A stretch of 64,000 nt of DNA from the NCBI RefSeq assembly GCF_019578655.1, contig NC_063256.1, forward strand, positions 29,498,342 to 29,562,341, given 5' to 3'. Positions 24,080-35,494 of the stretch are shown here, in pieces (the first letter of the stretch is position 1; every line of letters begins with the position of its first letter). This DNA is from Ricinus communis (Eukaryota > Streptophyta > Magnoliopsida > Malpighiales > Euphorbiaceae). The position numbers and the translations under genes were made by a program. The notes under the pieces are model-generated. The model was not told where the DNA came from, did not search any database, and worked only from the letters and a program-made list of their open reading frames with translations.

Positions 24080-24568
24080 TTACCGATGAATTAGCAATGA
24101 ATGCTAATAAATTATTTTTATTTTTTAATAAAAATTAGCGACGGACACCCAAATCCATCGCTAAGTTTAATGCTAAGTGAAGGACTGCCTCTTGCTAATC
24201 TGTTATTGATTAGCGAAGGATGTTAAACCATAGCTAATATTTAACCATTAGCGATGAAATGTCCCTCGCTAATGGCAAAGACAAAGTGAGAGGTTGTCCC
24301 TTGCTCTTTAGCGAGGAATAATGCGTCCATCGCTATTCGATTAACATTAGCAACAACATGGTGACTCCCTACCATTTAGCGATACACTCCATCACTAAAT
24401 CTGTTGTTGATTTAGCAACAAACATAAAGTATTTGTCCCTAGATGATTAGTGAGGATCAATAAATTGAAAGAATATTTTTGTCGCAAGTCCGTCACTCAC
24501 CATCATTACCGATGGTTTCACCCCCTAGCAACGGATTTCGTCTGTCGCTACCACTATTTTTTATAGCG
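24080..24568 (+). mobile_element. CACTA 3' subterminal repeats and terminus
   Basis: At least ten copies of a TTAGCGACGGA/TCCGTCGCTAA-type word in both orientations lie within 490 bp, the usual transposase-binding array at CACTA ends. The element appears to end at 24568 with TTTTTTATAGCG; read inward from the end this is CGCTATAAAAAATAGTGG, one base from the canonical CACTA start. The 5' end was not found. It may lie left of E1 or be lost. Confidence 0.72.
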
Positions 24569-25250
24569 TTAGCTAAGCGCGTGCTTCTATAGCATAAAGA
24601 CATACAATTTTAGTGCTAAGATTTACAAATTGCTTTAGACGTACTTTTCTATCCATGTCACTAGTGATTATACTACTTTAATGTTGAGCTTTCTATGAAA
24701 ACATGATTGTTTGAGGTTCATTTAAGTTGTCTATAACTCGTATGATTAGTGTCTAAAAGCTGAACCTTAAAGACTTACGTCTTAACAAGTATAGACTTAT
24801 GTATTAAGGCTAAAACCATATGGCTTTAGGGTAAGTACGCATGTCTTTACCCTAAAGAAATATGTATTTAAGACATAAAAGAATCTGTGTATTAAGGCTA
24901 AAGCCATATGGCTTTAGGGTAAGTGCGTATGGCTTTACCCTAAGTCCATATGTACTTACACTTTATCAAAATATGCTTTTTTGATATTCTTATATTGCTT
25001 TTCTAGTTTTCTTCGTAGTTATAGGGGAAGGTTCCAGAGACTTATCTCGATCGATTTGCATTAGTACTAGGTGCTTTAGTCATTTTATTTTATAGATTTT
25101 ATATTATTATTTAGATTGTACTATAATTCCCCCTAAGCATCCCAATTTCATTAAATCCTCTTCTTTAAATATTGCAAATCACCCCACATGCTTAAAGGAT
25201 TAAAATATGATAAAAATTACGGTTGAATTACTTTCTTAATCACCTCACAT
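24569..25250. repeat. Intergenic; 88-bp tandem pair of hairpin-forming units
   Basis: Two copies of a GTATTAAGGCTAAA-ACCATATGG unit start at 24801 and 24889. Each contains an inverted repeat; in the first, CTTTAGGGTAA (24824-24834) pairs exactly with TTACCCTAAAG (24847-24857) across a 12-base loop. No coding frame. Confidence 0.7.
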
Positions 25251-26640
25251 GCTTAAAGGTAAAATAAATCCCACGGGTGCAATCCTGATTTACAGCTTTT
25301 CAATCTCACGTCACAAGCTAAGAAAGATAAAATTAGCCTTGTGTAATAAAATAAGGGTAAAATTGGATTGGCTAAGTTAATATCTATAAGACTAATATAA
25401 TTTATAAATTCAAGTGGAGGTTGGACCAATGTCCAGGCAGATTGGGGAGGCTAACACCTTCCCAATTCGTACTTAACTTTTGAACCCAAATCTCTGTGAA
25501 ATGGTTGAAGGTTGTTGGACTCTCTACAAGGAATCAAGTTACTGCCTAAGTCCCTAGTATTTTCTCGTGGTTACTTGCCCAGGTGGCGACTCCATGGTTT
25601 TCCCTAGGATCTATATGTGATAGCATCTCGTACTAACTAAGGAGAGATCCTATGTCGTTCTCCATCCCCTTTGCTTTGTCCATTAGTGCCATGGTCGCAA
25701 TACCGATTTGAGCATCGATTGAAGCCCCTCGCTCATATAGCCTAAATGGGCTTAACCCTTTCCAATGAGGGTTCTCTTAGTCTAGATTTAATATTAAAAC
25801 TATTTGCATGCTTATAGGGTTTTGTATTTAAGTTTGATTAGGACGTTAGCTGATCTCCTTTTATAATTGCAAACCCAGTTTTTACCCCCTTAATTCCTTC
25901 CTTTCTTTTATTTAGATTGGATTTAATCATGCTTGGTATGTTTAGATTTCACCTTACATGTTAAAGGTTAACCGAATTAGGTTAATTGATCATTACACAT
26001 GCTTACTAAAATAAATCAACACACCAATATGAGTACCCACCTTCCATTTTTCACTCATTTAATTAGCCTAAGATAAAATGAATCTGGCACCCACATGCAA
26101 AATTAAAACCCATTCTTGCTTGGTCACCTTCACATGTCAGATAAAATCTAAGGTACTAATATACCTCCTTAGGATTACTGGCACCAATGTGCCTCCACTT
26201 AGGTAGATGCATACTAGCTTAGTTTCTTCTTTCTCTCACTTTATACATATCTAAGTAAAGATAATAAAATATCCTAGTAATAAAATGGGTACTAACCAAG
26301 CCAGGTTTGTACGATTAGGGAAACCAAAAGCCTTAGAGTCTTAGTGGAGGTTAGTTCTATCTCCTTGTGTGTTAGGGTGCCTAATCCCTTCCCAATACGT
26401 ATCTAACTTTCTGAACCTAAATGTCTAATTTGAAGAGGGAGAAAGTTAGGCTCTCCATGATAAATTTGAGTTATCATCCTTCGACCCTTTCAATTATCTT
26501 GATTATCTTTCTTGGGTAGCGACTCTCAGTCTTCTCTAATAATTCACGGTCACCATGGTTGTCGTGATTCTCTAAAAACTTCTCCTATATGGCTCATTTC
26601 GAAAGGGGCCTAGTACGGATCACCAAACCTTCGATATTAT
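25250..26640 (+). repeat. Two diverged Tat/Ogre-like LTR-end fragments
   Basis: Two segments share phrase order: GGAGGCTAACACCTTCCCAA then ACGT/GTACTTAACTTT-TGAACC, a TTGGACTCTC word, and a GGTGGCGACTCC word at about 25574 (a TAGCGACTCTC form at 26515). TGGCGACTCC resembles the tRNA-Arg-type primer site that follows the LTR in Ogre/Tat elements. No coding sequence of such elements is present, and I cannot define ends. Confidence 0.42.
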
Positions 26641-26644
26641 GATG

Positions 26645-27210
26645 TAATCGCATACCGCTTAGGCTAGCAACTAAAAAGTCTCTCTCACAATTGCACTTAG
26701 GACTTTGGTACCCTATAAATATATCTCTTAACATAATTAGTTTCTCCAATATTGATTATGTGGGTAGTCTCTTAAATAGAAATAGCACTTCTAGAACTTG
26801 CCATTTTCTAGGTGAATGTCTAGTGTCATAGTTTAGTAAAAAGCAAGTCTCAATTGCCTTGTTTACTACTGAAGCAGAATATCTGGCGGTGGGTTGTTAT
26901 TGTACACAAGTCTTATGGATGAAGTTACAACTCAAGGATTATGGTCAACTGCTAAGTCACATTCGCATCAAATATGACAACACTAGTGCAATCAATCTCT
27001 TTAGAAACCTTATTCAACATTCTAGGAGCAAACGCATATATATTAGACATCATTTCTTAAGAGATCATGTGCAAAGTGGGGATGTGGTGTTAGAATCTTT
27101 GACACTAACAACCAACTTGTTGATATTTCTATCAAGACCCTAAATGAGGATAGACTAAATTTTATTAAAAGGAAACTTTGTATGCTTGATGGGAGCTCTC
27201 TAGAATAATT
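26645..27210 (+). pseudogene. pol: Ty1/copia RNase H end of pol, Sirevirus-like
   Basis: C-terminal RNase H of copia Pol: IALFTTEAEYLAVGCYCTQV, VLWMKLQLKDYG, IKYDNTSAINLFRNLIQHS, IRHHFLRDHVQSGDVVLE and, after a frameshift near 27110, the closing LNEDRLNFIKRKL(C)MLD. Only the last part of pol is left; RT, integrase and gag upstream are absent. Together with the post-pol ORF and the GGAGGAGATTGTT polypurine/LTR junction at 31230 it points to a 5'-truncated Sirevirus. Confidence 0.82.
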
Positions 27211-27733
27211 ATTCTTTTAAATCTTTATGCATATTACCTATGTATATATTATTAATTGCTTAAAGTTCTCAAATCACTAATCAAGAAGACCTCTATGATA
27301 ATTGACATGTTATTGAGTGTATTTATACCATTTTAAATCAATCTTCATCATAATTGATAAGTGCCATTTGCATTTCCATATCTCTCTTTGAGAATTTTAA
27401 TTTTTTTCAATTTCGACCTATAAATCGCGAGCGCGGCCCGTAGGTCGCAAACGCGATCTCTACTGGTTTTTTAAAGAATGATTTTGCAGCTTAATCACGA
27501 GCGCAACTGATGTTTCGTGAACACAATATTTGATTTTTTTATCGTTATTCAGTCACTACAGGTTTGTAGACGTGAGATGTCCTTTTACGAGCACGACTTT
27601 TAAAAATTTGTAACCATTAGATAAATGTTTTAAAAATCGCGATCGCGACCCATAGTTTGAAGTCACGACTGTCATAAAAACTGCATTTTTAGAATACGTT
27701 ACAATTTTTTCAAATTTCAATTTCTTGTACATA
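27211..27733 (+). other. Sirevirus post-pol noncoding DNA with GC-rich word island
   Basis: No ORF. At 27425-27660 the words TCGCGAGCGCGG, GTCGCAAACGCGAT, ATCACGAGCGCAAC and ATCGCGATCGCGACC recur at short intervals in AT-rich surroundings. Related words reappear at 31385-31420 and 31655-31680. Confidence 0.5.
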
Positions 27734-28133
27734 GAGTAAATAATATTGATGATCGCTAAACTTTATACTTTCTAACAAAAAAGTACCAAACTTTTGATTT
27801 GTAACTAAATCGTCATTAAACTCTAATTTTAATAACACCTATGAGTTCTTTTGACTTTTGTGAAGATAAATTATATGGATGGTAACCAAATTTTACACTT
27901 TATAACAAAAGATATCATAATTTTGATTTAAAAGAAATATGGACAACACCTTTTCTATAACAAATCAAATGTTTGGTACCTTTTTATTACAAAGTGCAAA
28001 GCTTGGTGACCATCCATTTAATTTACCATCTAAGTTTGCTAGAAAAATTCATCGATATTATTAAGTGCAAAGTTTGGTAAATACCTTTTTGTTACAAAGT
28101 GCAAAGTTTGGTAACAACTGATATAATTTACTC
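27734..28133. mobile_element. 400-bp MITE
   Basis: Terminal inverted repeats of about 60 bp: left GAGTAAATAATATTGATGAT, right end reading inward GAGTAAATTATATCAGTTGT, both continuing into a CTAAACTTT-A-ACTTTCTAACAAAAA-type arm. The interior repeats the arm words (AAGTGCAAAGTTTGGT) three times. Flanks share TACATA next to both ends, suggesting a worn target duplication of up to 9 bp. No ORF. Confidence 0.7.
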
Positions 28134-28252
28134 ATATACATATATAACCATTTTTATTTAATTTTAAGCCTATACATTCTCAAAGACTTTCTTTCTCTAT
28201 CCTTACTTTCTCTCTCTTAATTCTCTTCACCTACTTCATCTTTTTTTCTCTA

Positions 28253-29619
28253 ATGGCACCTAAGACTAAATCTACAAGGAGAGATAAGGAGAAGGAGATT
28301 ACTTAAGCTTCTCCTCAAGAGGAAGGTCTTCAAATAATTAAAAGAATGAAAGAACTTAGTGAACAGGAGAATATTTTGCACACCATAATTGCTTCAGGAC
28401 AAGTTGTGGCAAACAAAATGCCCTCCAAGCATTGCTTGAGGCAATTAGGAATAGAGAAGGAGGTGTTATGGGATTAAAGCCTTAAATTAGGATAAATTTC
28501 TATTTCCAAATGAAGATGACTTTGTAGAATTAACAAAAGAATTCTTGTGTTCTCTTAATGTGAAGAAGAAATTGAGTGATCATATTGGACATTATAGGAT
28601 CACTTTTAACCTATTTGGCAAAGGGTATAGCTTGACAAGAAATCAACTATCAACGGTTATCGATTTTTATCGAGAAGGCTATTTTCATATGATGGATATG
28701 GAATCTTTATTCAATCAATTTTGGTCTAAAATCTCCTAGAGTTAAGGTTTGATATGAAGTCTTTGCTTGCCAACAGGATCAAATTCCTCCACCATTATTA
28801 TCTTTATCATCTCATCACCTTCAACATCAACTTAGCGGTGATGATAATGAAAAAGTAAGTCAAAAAGACATCTTCTTTCTTTATGGGATGGTACATCACA
28901 AGAAAATCCAAACCTGACATTTCTTCATTGATTATTTTATTTCCCTTGGAAAAAAGTTAAAAGGCCATTTGGAATGCGTTTCTTTCAAACTTTAAACACA
29001 TCCCTTTTATTAAGCTTGCCTATAGCCTAAACCTTCTTGACCTTGAATACCTCTAATACTCTAAAACCATCTTCTTAACCCAAGACAATAACTTTGAGTA
29101 CATTCTTGGTGGGTATGAAGGACTAAGTAGGCCCTTCAAAAGGACAAGAGTTGTTACTCCTCCACTTGAGGAAGGAGTTGGAGAAAAGGGTGGAACCTCA
29201 AGCATCTATAGTTTTAGTGAAGGTTTGAGGATAAAGTGTTTAAGCATATGGAAAAGCAAGAGAAAAGGATGGCCAAGACCTACAAGCTTCTCCACCATCT
29301 ACATTTAAACATAAAAGAAATTCAAGAGAAGACTATTGGGATAACTTCTTGTGATGTAGATGAGTTTAGTGATGAAAGAAGAGGAAGATGAGGATAAGGA
29401 AAAATGGAGATGAATCTTAGTGCCATTAGTTGCTTCTTTTCTTTTCATTATTACTTTATTTTTCATCTCATATTTTTCCTAATCTTTTATCTTTTGCATA
29501 ACACATTTCTATATTACCAAATATGTACTGTCTCCTTTTAGTTATTAATGAAATAGTCTCTTTTGTATTTTTTAATCTTTTTGTATTATCTATTTATGAG
29601 TTTTATTCTTTCATCCATT
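28253..29619 (+). pseudogene. Sirevirus post-pol ORF, copy A (putative plant transposon protein)
   Basis: Begins MAPKTKSTRRDKEKEIT, then broken frames carry the motif ITFNLFGKGYSLTRNQLS (28545-28739 frame) and later VTPPLEEGVGEK and a acidic tail. The LFGK-YSLTR-QLS phrase is characteristic of a plant transposon protein family found after pol in Sireviruses and some Ty3 elements; its function is unknown (called env-like by some). Several stops. It starts a tandem duplication whose second copy follows at 29620. Confidence 0.66.
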
Positions 29620-30970
29620 GCTTCTTCTCAAGAGGAAGGTCTTTAAGTAATTGAACGAATGAAAAGGATGATTGAAGAAGAGAAGATTAGGCACAACATA
29701 ATTGCTTCAGAAGAAGTTATGGTAAATAAAATGCCCTTCAAGCATTCCTTGAGGAAATTAGGAATAGAGAAGGAGGTGTTATGGGTTTAAAGCCTTAAAT
29801 TAGGACAAATTTATATTTCCAAATGAAGATGACTTTGTAGAATTAATAAAAGAATTCTTGTGCTTTTTGATGTGAAGAAGAAATTGAGTGATCCCATTGG
29901 ACATTATAGGATCACTTTTAATCTATTTGGCAAAGGGTATAGCTTGACAAGAGATCAACTGTCGAAGGTTTTTGGTTTTTATCAAGAAGACTATTTTCAT
30001 ATGATGGATATGGAATCTTTATTCAATCAATTTTAGTCTAAAGTCTCCAGGAGTTAAGGTTCGATCCAAAGTCTTTGCTTACCAACAGGATAAAATCCCT
30101 CCACCATTATTATCTTTATTGTCTCATTACCTTCACCATCAACTCAGCGATGATGACAATGAAAAAGTAAGTCAAAAAGACATCTTCTTTCTTTATGGGA
30201 TGGCTCATCACAAGAAGATCCAAACCTGATGTTTCTTCATTGAGCATTTTATTTCTCTTAGAAAAAATTGAAAAGGCCTTATCCTTTTTTTCACATAACC
30301 CTCATTGCAAAATATTGCAATGCCTTTCCTTCAAACACATCCCTCTTACCAAGTTTGCCTATGGCCTAAACCTTCTTGACCTTGAATACCTCCAATAATC
30401 TAGAATCATCTTCTTAACCCAAGAAAATAACTTTTGAGTACATTCTTGTTGGGTATGAAGGACCAAGGAGGCCCTTTAAAAGGACAACAGTGGTTACTCC
30501 TCCACTTGAGGAAGGAGTTGGAGAAAGGGTGGAACCTCAAGCACCTACAGTTTTTAGTGAAGTTTTGAGGAAAATGTATTTAAGCATATGGAAAAGCAAG
30601 AGAAAAGAATGGCCAGGACCTACAAGCTTCTCCATAATCTATATTTAGACATAAGAGATTTTCAAGAAAAGACTATTGAGATAACTTCTTATAATGTAGA
30701 TGAGTGGGATGTGTTTAGTGATGAAGATGAGGAAGATGAGGATGAGGGAAATAGAGATGAATCTTAGTGCAATTAGTCGCTTCTTTTCTTTTCTTTTCTT
30801 TGTTATTTTGTTTTTCATTTCATATTTTTCATAATTTTTCATCTTTTGCATGGCACATTTCTATATGACCAAATATGTATTGTCTCCTTTTTTTATTAAT
30901 GACTTTTTTGTATTTTTTAATATTTTTATATTATTTTTTATGAGTTTCATTCCTTCATCCATTGCTTCCA
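29620..30970 (+). pseudogene. Sirevirus post-pol ORF, copy B (tandem duplicate)
   Basis: Repeats copy A from CTTCTTCTCAAGAGGAAGG onward with a constant offset of about 1313 bp, including the LFGKGYSLTRDQLS block (near 29925), the SWWTP-like region, the VTPPLEEGVGER region near 30495 and the 3' AT-rich tail ending TTCATTCCTTCATCCATTGC. It lacks the N-terminal MAPK start, so the duplication junction is inside the ORF. Also full of stops. The ORF 30195-30398 is one surviving piece. Confidence 0.7.
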
Positions 30971-31223
30971 TACTATTTCTCTCCTAATTCTCTTATTCCT
31001 TTTAGTTTTTGACAAAAAGGGAGAGATAAACCAAGTTGTTGGACATCCAAATTTTAATAAAATCACATGTTAAATATAATTTCCATTGAATGATGGTGTT
31101 CACATTCTTACTTGGTTAAACTGGAGCATATACAATTTTTTATTATCTATCATGTATTATAGATAAAGGGAGAGCAATTTACTCTAAGTACTTTTTATTT
31201 CGAACTCAATTTAATTGTCAAAA

Positions 31224-32060
31224 TAAAAAAGGAGGAGATTGTTATCCTAAATTTTTCCATGACTTTAGGCTCTCTTGATTTTTTCCTTGACAATCAAATT
31301 GAGTTGTTCTAATCTTGTTTTATAAGTGTCTTTTTTTTAAAGAAACCACTTTGCCTCAGAAAGTCATTCTCATTTTATGCCTCCTAAATCACGATTACTA
31401 TTAGCAGATCGCGTCCGTAAAATTCATATTTCCATAACTATTAAAGCAAAGGAAATATTGCCACTACAAAAGATGTGAAGTTGAAGGTAGAGAAGATAGC
31501 ACCCACCATCAATTTATACCTTTTAGAAAGATTGCCAACATTTTTTATCTCTAAATTAGTGAATCACAAAATGCCATGTGGATTATGGTTATTATATATT
31601 GCAGTTGCAACTTAAGAGTCTCGAGTGTAATATGCCAATCACAAGCACAATCAAAATGTAGTGACCGCGACTGTACTATAATAGTGCATTTAATGCACTA
31701 TCTACAGATTTAAGCAATATGATGGCTTACACTTTCTATGTAACGTCTCTTTGGCTTTTATAGGATATAAAAACCCATCTAAAGTATATGTATGGTTGAT
31801 CAATAACCACCATAAGTGGAAAATTATTGCACATCAATATTATACCTTCTTTATTCAATTTCTTATGTAATTAACTTTGTAAATATTGTTGAAAAGCTTT
31901 AATGCTCTTGTGGGGGTTTGAGTGTTAGCTAAAATACTTAGAATTAGATTTAAGAGTTAGCTTTAGGTAAAAAAAAATTTAAGGTTATGTGTTAGCCACA
32001 AGACGCAAGTTGTGAGGTTGGGTGTGAGCCAAAAACATTAAGTTAAGAGTTAGCATGTAA
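31224..32060 (+). repeat. Sirevirus-like 3' LTR with polypurine tract (right end uncertain)
   Basis: AAAAAAGGAGGAGAT (31224-31239) abuts TGTTATCCTAA at 31240, matching the polypurine-tract/LTR junction of Sireviruses. Within it, ATATTGTTGAAAAGCTTT and CTTGTGGGGGTTTGAGTGTT (about 31885-31925) match phrases I know from Sirevirus LTRs. The LTR end lies somewhere between 32050 and 32370; I could not see a convincing CA end or target duplication, and no 5' LTR is in the window. Confidence 0.6.
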
Positions 32061-32344
32061 AAATCCATTTTACGTGGTTAATTTATAGTGGAATATCCAA
32101 TAAGAAATTAGGAAGAAGAGTAGGGTTTATTATCACTTCTTGTGTGTTCTTTCTATTCTACTTTTAACCTTAATTTTTTTTCTTTGTCATTATTGCTCCA
32201 ATTTACAAATTCACCTTCTTTCTTGGTTCATTAAGAGAGAAACCCTAAACAATACAGGACAAAGCAAATATACTTCCATTAACTAAAAAAGCTTAGAGAA
32301 GAAATATTGATTGAGTAATCCAGAATTATATTTTGCCTACATAA

Positions 32345-32645
32345 AGAAATAGAATTCATTTCTATTTCTGCCAATTTCATTTACATCAAATGCATATTTG
32401 AAATTCTCTATTGCCTTATCAAATCCAATTTCCTTATTACTCTTATCCACAAACTCTTTAGAATCTATAAACTAATCTCTATCTACTGTCGTGAACGGCA
32501 AAACGACAAGCTGATCTATCACCACCTCATAAATAACAATCTTACTTCCTCTAGTTGACGACAGTTTCAGGCCATAAGTAGCATCTACTTTTTCGTTTAC
32601 TGATCTAAGACCACCAGGAAGAACTTCTTCATTGGGTGGTCATAA
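32345..32645 (-). pseudogene. Decayed fragment of an unidentified protein-coding gene
   Basis: Reading the minus strand from 32645, about 95 codons give natural-looking protein: PPNEEVLPGGLRSVNEKV, DATYGLKLSSTRGSKIVIYE, VVIDQLVVLPFTTVDRD, then one stop (TAG at about 32473-32475), and FIDSKEFVDKSNKEIGFDKA, IENFKYAFDVNEIG. Balanced composition and lack of similarity to retroelement proteins suggest a captured or dead host exon. I do not recognise the family. Lack of ATG context and the stop argue against activity. Confidence 0.5.
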
Positions 32646-32649
32646 TTTT

Positions 32650-33557
32650 GTCATTTTTTAAATGAAGAAATTGTTTATATGACCAAAATATTGAAAATAT
32701 ACTGAATTTGTTGAAAATATATAGATTTTTTTTAAAACAATATATAAAATTTTTCTAAAAAATTGTACTTAATTATAAATTATAGATGATATGATACAAG
32801 ATGCGAAGAAGAAATATCATAGTTATATACTTATTTACTTATAATTTGATATATAAATACATAAATTTTAAGATATAAAATGTTTTTAACATAATGTACT
32901 TATTTATGACTTATGATATTCATATTTATATAAAAAAAATTTAGCTTTAATTGTATTCATTAATTAATTATTTTTTAATTAAATAATAATTTGAATTTTA
33001 ATAAAGATAGTATTTTAATTATATTTTAAATATTGTATTAATTAATAAATTGGCTTCCTAATTATACAATAATTTATAATCTTAAAAAGTAGCATGTTAT
33101 ATAAATATAATAATTAATATATGAACTAATATGTTATTTTTCTAATTAAACTTAATTTTAAAAATATCATTTTAATTGTATTTTTAATATTATTTTAATT
33201 AATAAATTGGTTTTCTAATTATACAATAATTTTTAATTCTGAAAATGATATATTAATAATATATGAAGTATTAATTTTATATAATTAATACATCAATTAG
33301 TAACTATTTTAAAATAATATTTGTTTTTGTTGCATTACTAAAACTTTAAAATATTAATTTTTTATTAAATATATCTAAAAGATATTAAAATTGTTATTAT
33401 TTTTAAAATATGATAATTAAGTGTAAAAATATTAAGAATTTATTATTTTTATAAACTTATTTTATAATTTTATTTAAAATTAAAATAAAGATAATAGGAG
33501 TCTGCTAACTAATTAATTTCTAGTAAATTCTTTTAATTTTTTACATCTACAAAAATA
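32650..33557. other. Extremely AT-rich spacer
   Basis: Almost only A and T. A roughly 150-bp phrase containing AATAAATTGG(C/T)TT-CTAATTATACAATAATTT occurs twice (about 33040 and 33200). No coding or RNA feature seen. Confidence 0.7.
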
Positions 33558-33562
33558 GAATA

Positions 33563-35240
33563 TGTCACGACCCGATCTGTGGGCCCGTGACCGGCACTAG
33601 GGAATGGGTAGGCGTAAGGCTACCGAATTCCATAGTAAACCTAACCATTCACTAACTCAATAGGTGAGTCGACCGAGCGATCAAGCGTATCGTTAATTCT
33701 CTAGCCCGTTGATTTTAGAATTCCATTGATAAAAATTATGTGTTTAATTGTTGTGTTGAATATTAGAAAAGTTATGTGAGGTTTATTAGTTAAAATAAAA
33801 TAGTTTGTCGGACTGTCTGCCAATAATCGGGATTTGTGTTGTGTGGTAGATTCGAGAAAAATAATGTAGTGTGGTGGCCCGACTCCCGTTAAATAAATTT
33901 TTGGAATATTTAAAGTGTTTTATGACAGGTCCTGGACCCGTTATACTAGGGGTAAATGTCCGTAATTTAGGGGAGGTTCTGCCAAATTTTCGGTAGGATT
34001 CTTCCAAATCGAGATTCTTAGATAGTCTGTCCTAGGAGTCTAGACCTAAGGTTAATTGTCAAATATTTCAATGTTATTGATTAAATTATTTTCTGTGATT
34101 ATATAATCCCTCAGTTTGACTCGCTCCACCCGAGGCATCAGAGCAGAGCTAGGAGGTCGTCAGAATTGTGAGTTAAAGTCATATATCTGCTTACGTGTGT
34201 CATGCTAACATTTTTATGTAATACCTCTGATTAAATAATTAATATTTTAATTATTTAGTTATTTACTGTTTATATATATTTCATTTTCTGCATTATGATT
34301 TTATTGATTTCGTGTTGACTCGGGTTGGGACAGATGTAGAACATGCCACCTGATGGGTTGCATCAGGATCGCGTGCGCACCGGTAGGAATCTGAGACAGA
34401 TAGTGAAAAGGGTAAATTTTAAAAGGTAAATTTAGGACTTGCCCTGGTCGAGCATTGCTCTCTGGACGTCGGCTTATTTGGAAACTTAAGTTACCAGACT
34501 GGACTTAAGGACCCTGGTCGAGCTTCGCTCTCTCGGCGCTAGTCTTATTGGAGTAAGAGAGCTGAAAGGCTACGACTGATAGTGATAATTAAGTGACCGG
34601 ACTGGAGTTAAGGACCCTGGTCGAGCTTCGCTCTCTGGGCCCCAGTTTTGTTAGAATGAGAGTTTCGAGATGTTAGTGTTGGGATTAGGGTTCTGTTGAG
34701 GTACTCCATCCCGTGGTATGAAATAAAAATTTATTTTATTTATCTTGTAGAAGCATAGCATGACATGTATTTTTATTTTAAATTAAGTAAATACTTTATT
34801 GAAGTGTTTATGTTTGTTTTTGGGATATATGATTTTAACTCACTCTCGAGACTGACAGTCTCAATTTCACTGTTTTTCAGGTGATTGTTAGTCTTCCCGC
34901 AGTTCTTATCTAGCAACCCGACTCCTTCATCATCGGGTTGATGTAATTGATTTTGGTATTTTTTGACTTGTAAAATTTTAGATTCTCCGCAGTAGAAATT
35001 CTTAGGCTCATCAGTTTGTAATTTTATATAAATTCAAGTCTAGCCTAATTATGCTGGCGGATCGAATTTAATTTATAGTACCCGCTGATATAAGATTAAT
35101 TGCGGAAAAAGTGCTTTGGATTGAGTTCGGATTCCAATTTGATTGAGTTAGTGAATGGTCAGACTTACTACGGGATTCGTTGGCCTTATGCCTACCCATT
35201 CCCTAGTGCCAGTCACGGGCCCACAGATCGGGTCGTGACA
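33563..35240 (+). mobile_element. Solo LTR of a Ty3 (Tekay-like) element
   Basis: 1678 bp, TGTCACGACCCG...CGGGTCGTGACA, flanked by the perfect 5-bp duplication GAATA (33558-33562 and 35241-35245). No genes. Internal phrases GAGCAGAGCTAGGAGGTCGTC, GCGTGCGCACCGGTAGGAAT and three variants of CCCTGGTCGAGCTTCGCTCTCT are typical of a plant Ty3 LTR family I recall as chromoviral. A single LTR with a target duplication is the normal footprint of recombination between the two LTRs. The ends are inverted copies of each other over about 95 bp, far more than usual for an LTR. The ORF 33786-34007 is not a gene. Confidence 0.85.
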
Positions 35241-35494
35241 GAATATATAGCTACATTTTATTATATTATCAGCTTATAATCTTAAGTCGGCCTACCACTA
35301 ATTGTGATATAATTGGTATTAATAATTCGGATTTATTTATACTACTAGGTAATTATTCGCTGTATGGCGATTTAATTTTAATGTCAATAAAAATTAAAAA
35401 AATACTACAATTAAATTTAATAATACCATATCATAAAAATTTAGCAAAAGTATTTTAAAAAATTAATTGACTATATAGCTAGCTAGCTAACTAA

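Noticed and set aside
24824..24857. TTTAGGG words suggesting telomeric DNA
   Set aside because: Only isolated single units within hairpins, not head-to-tail repeats.
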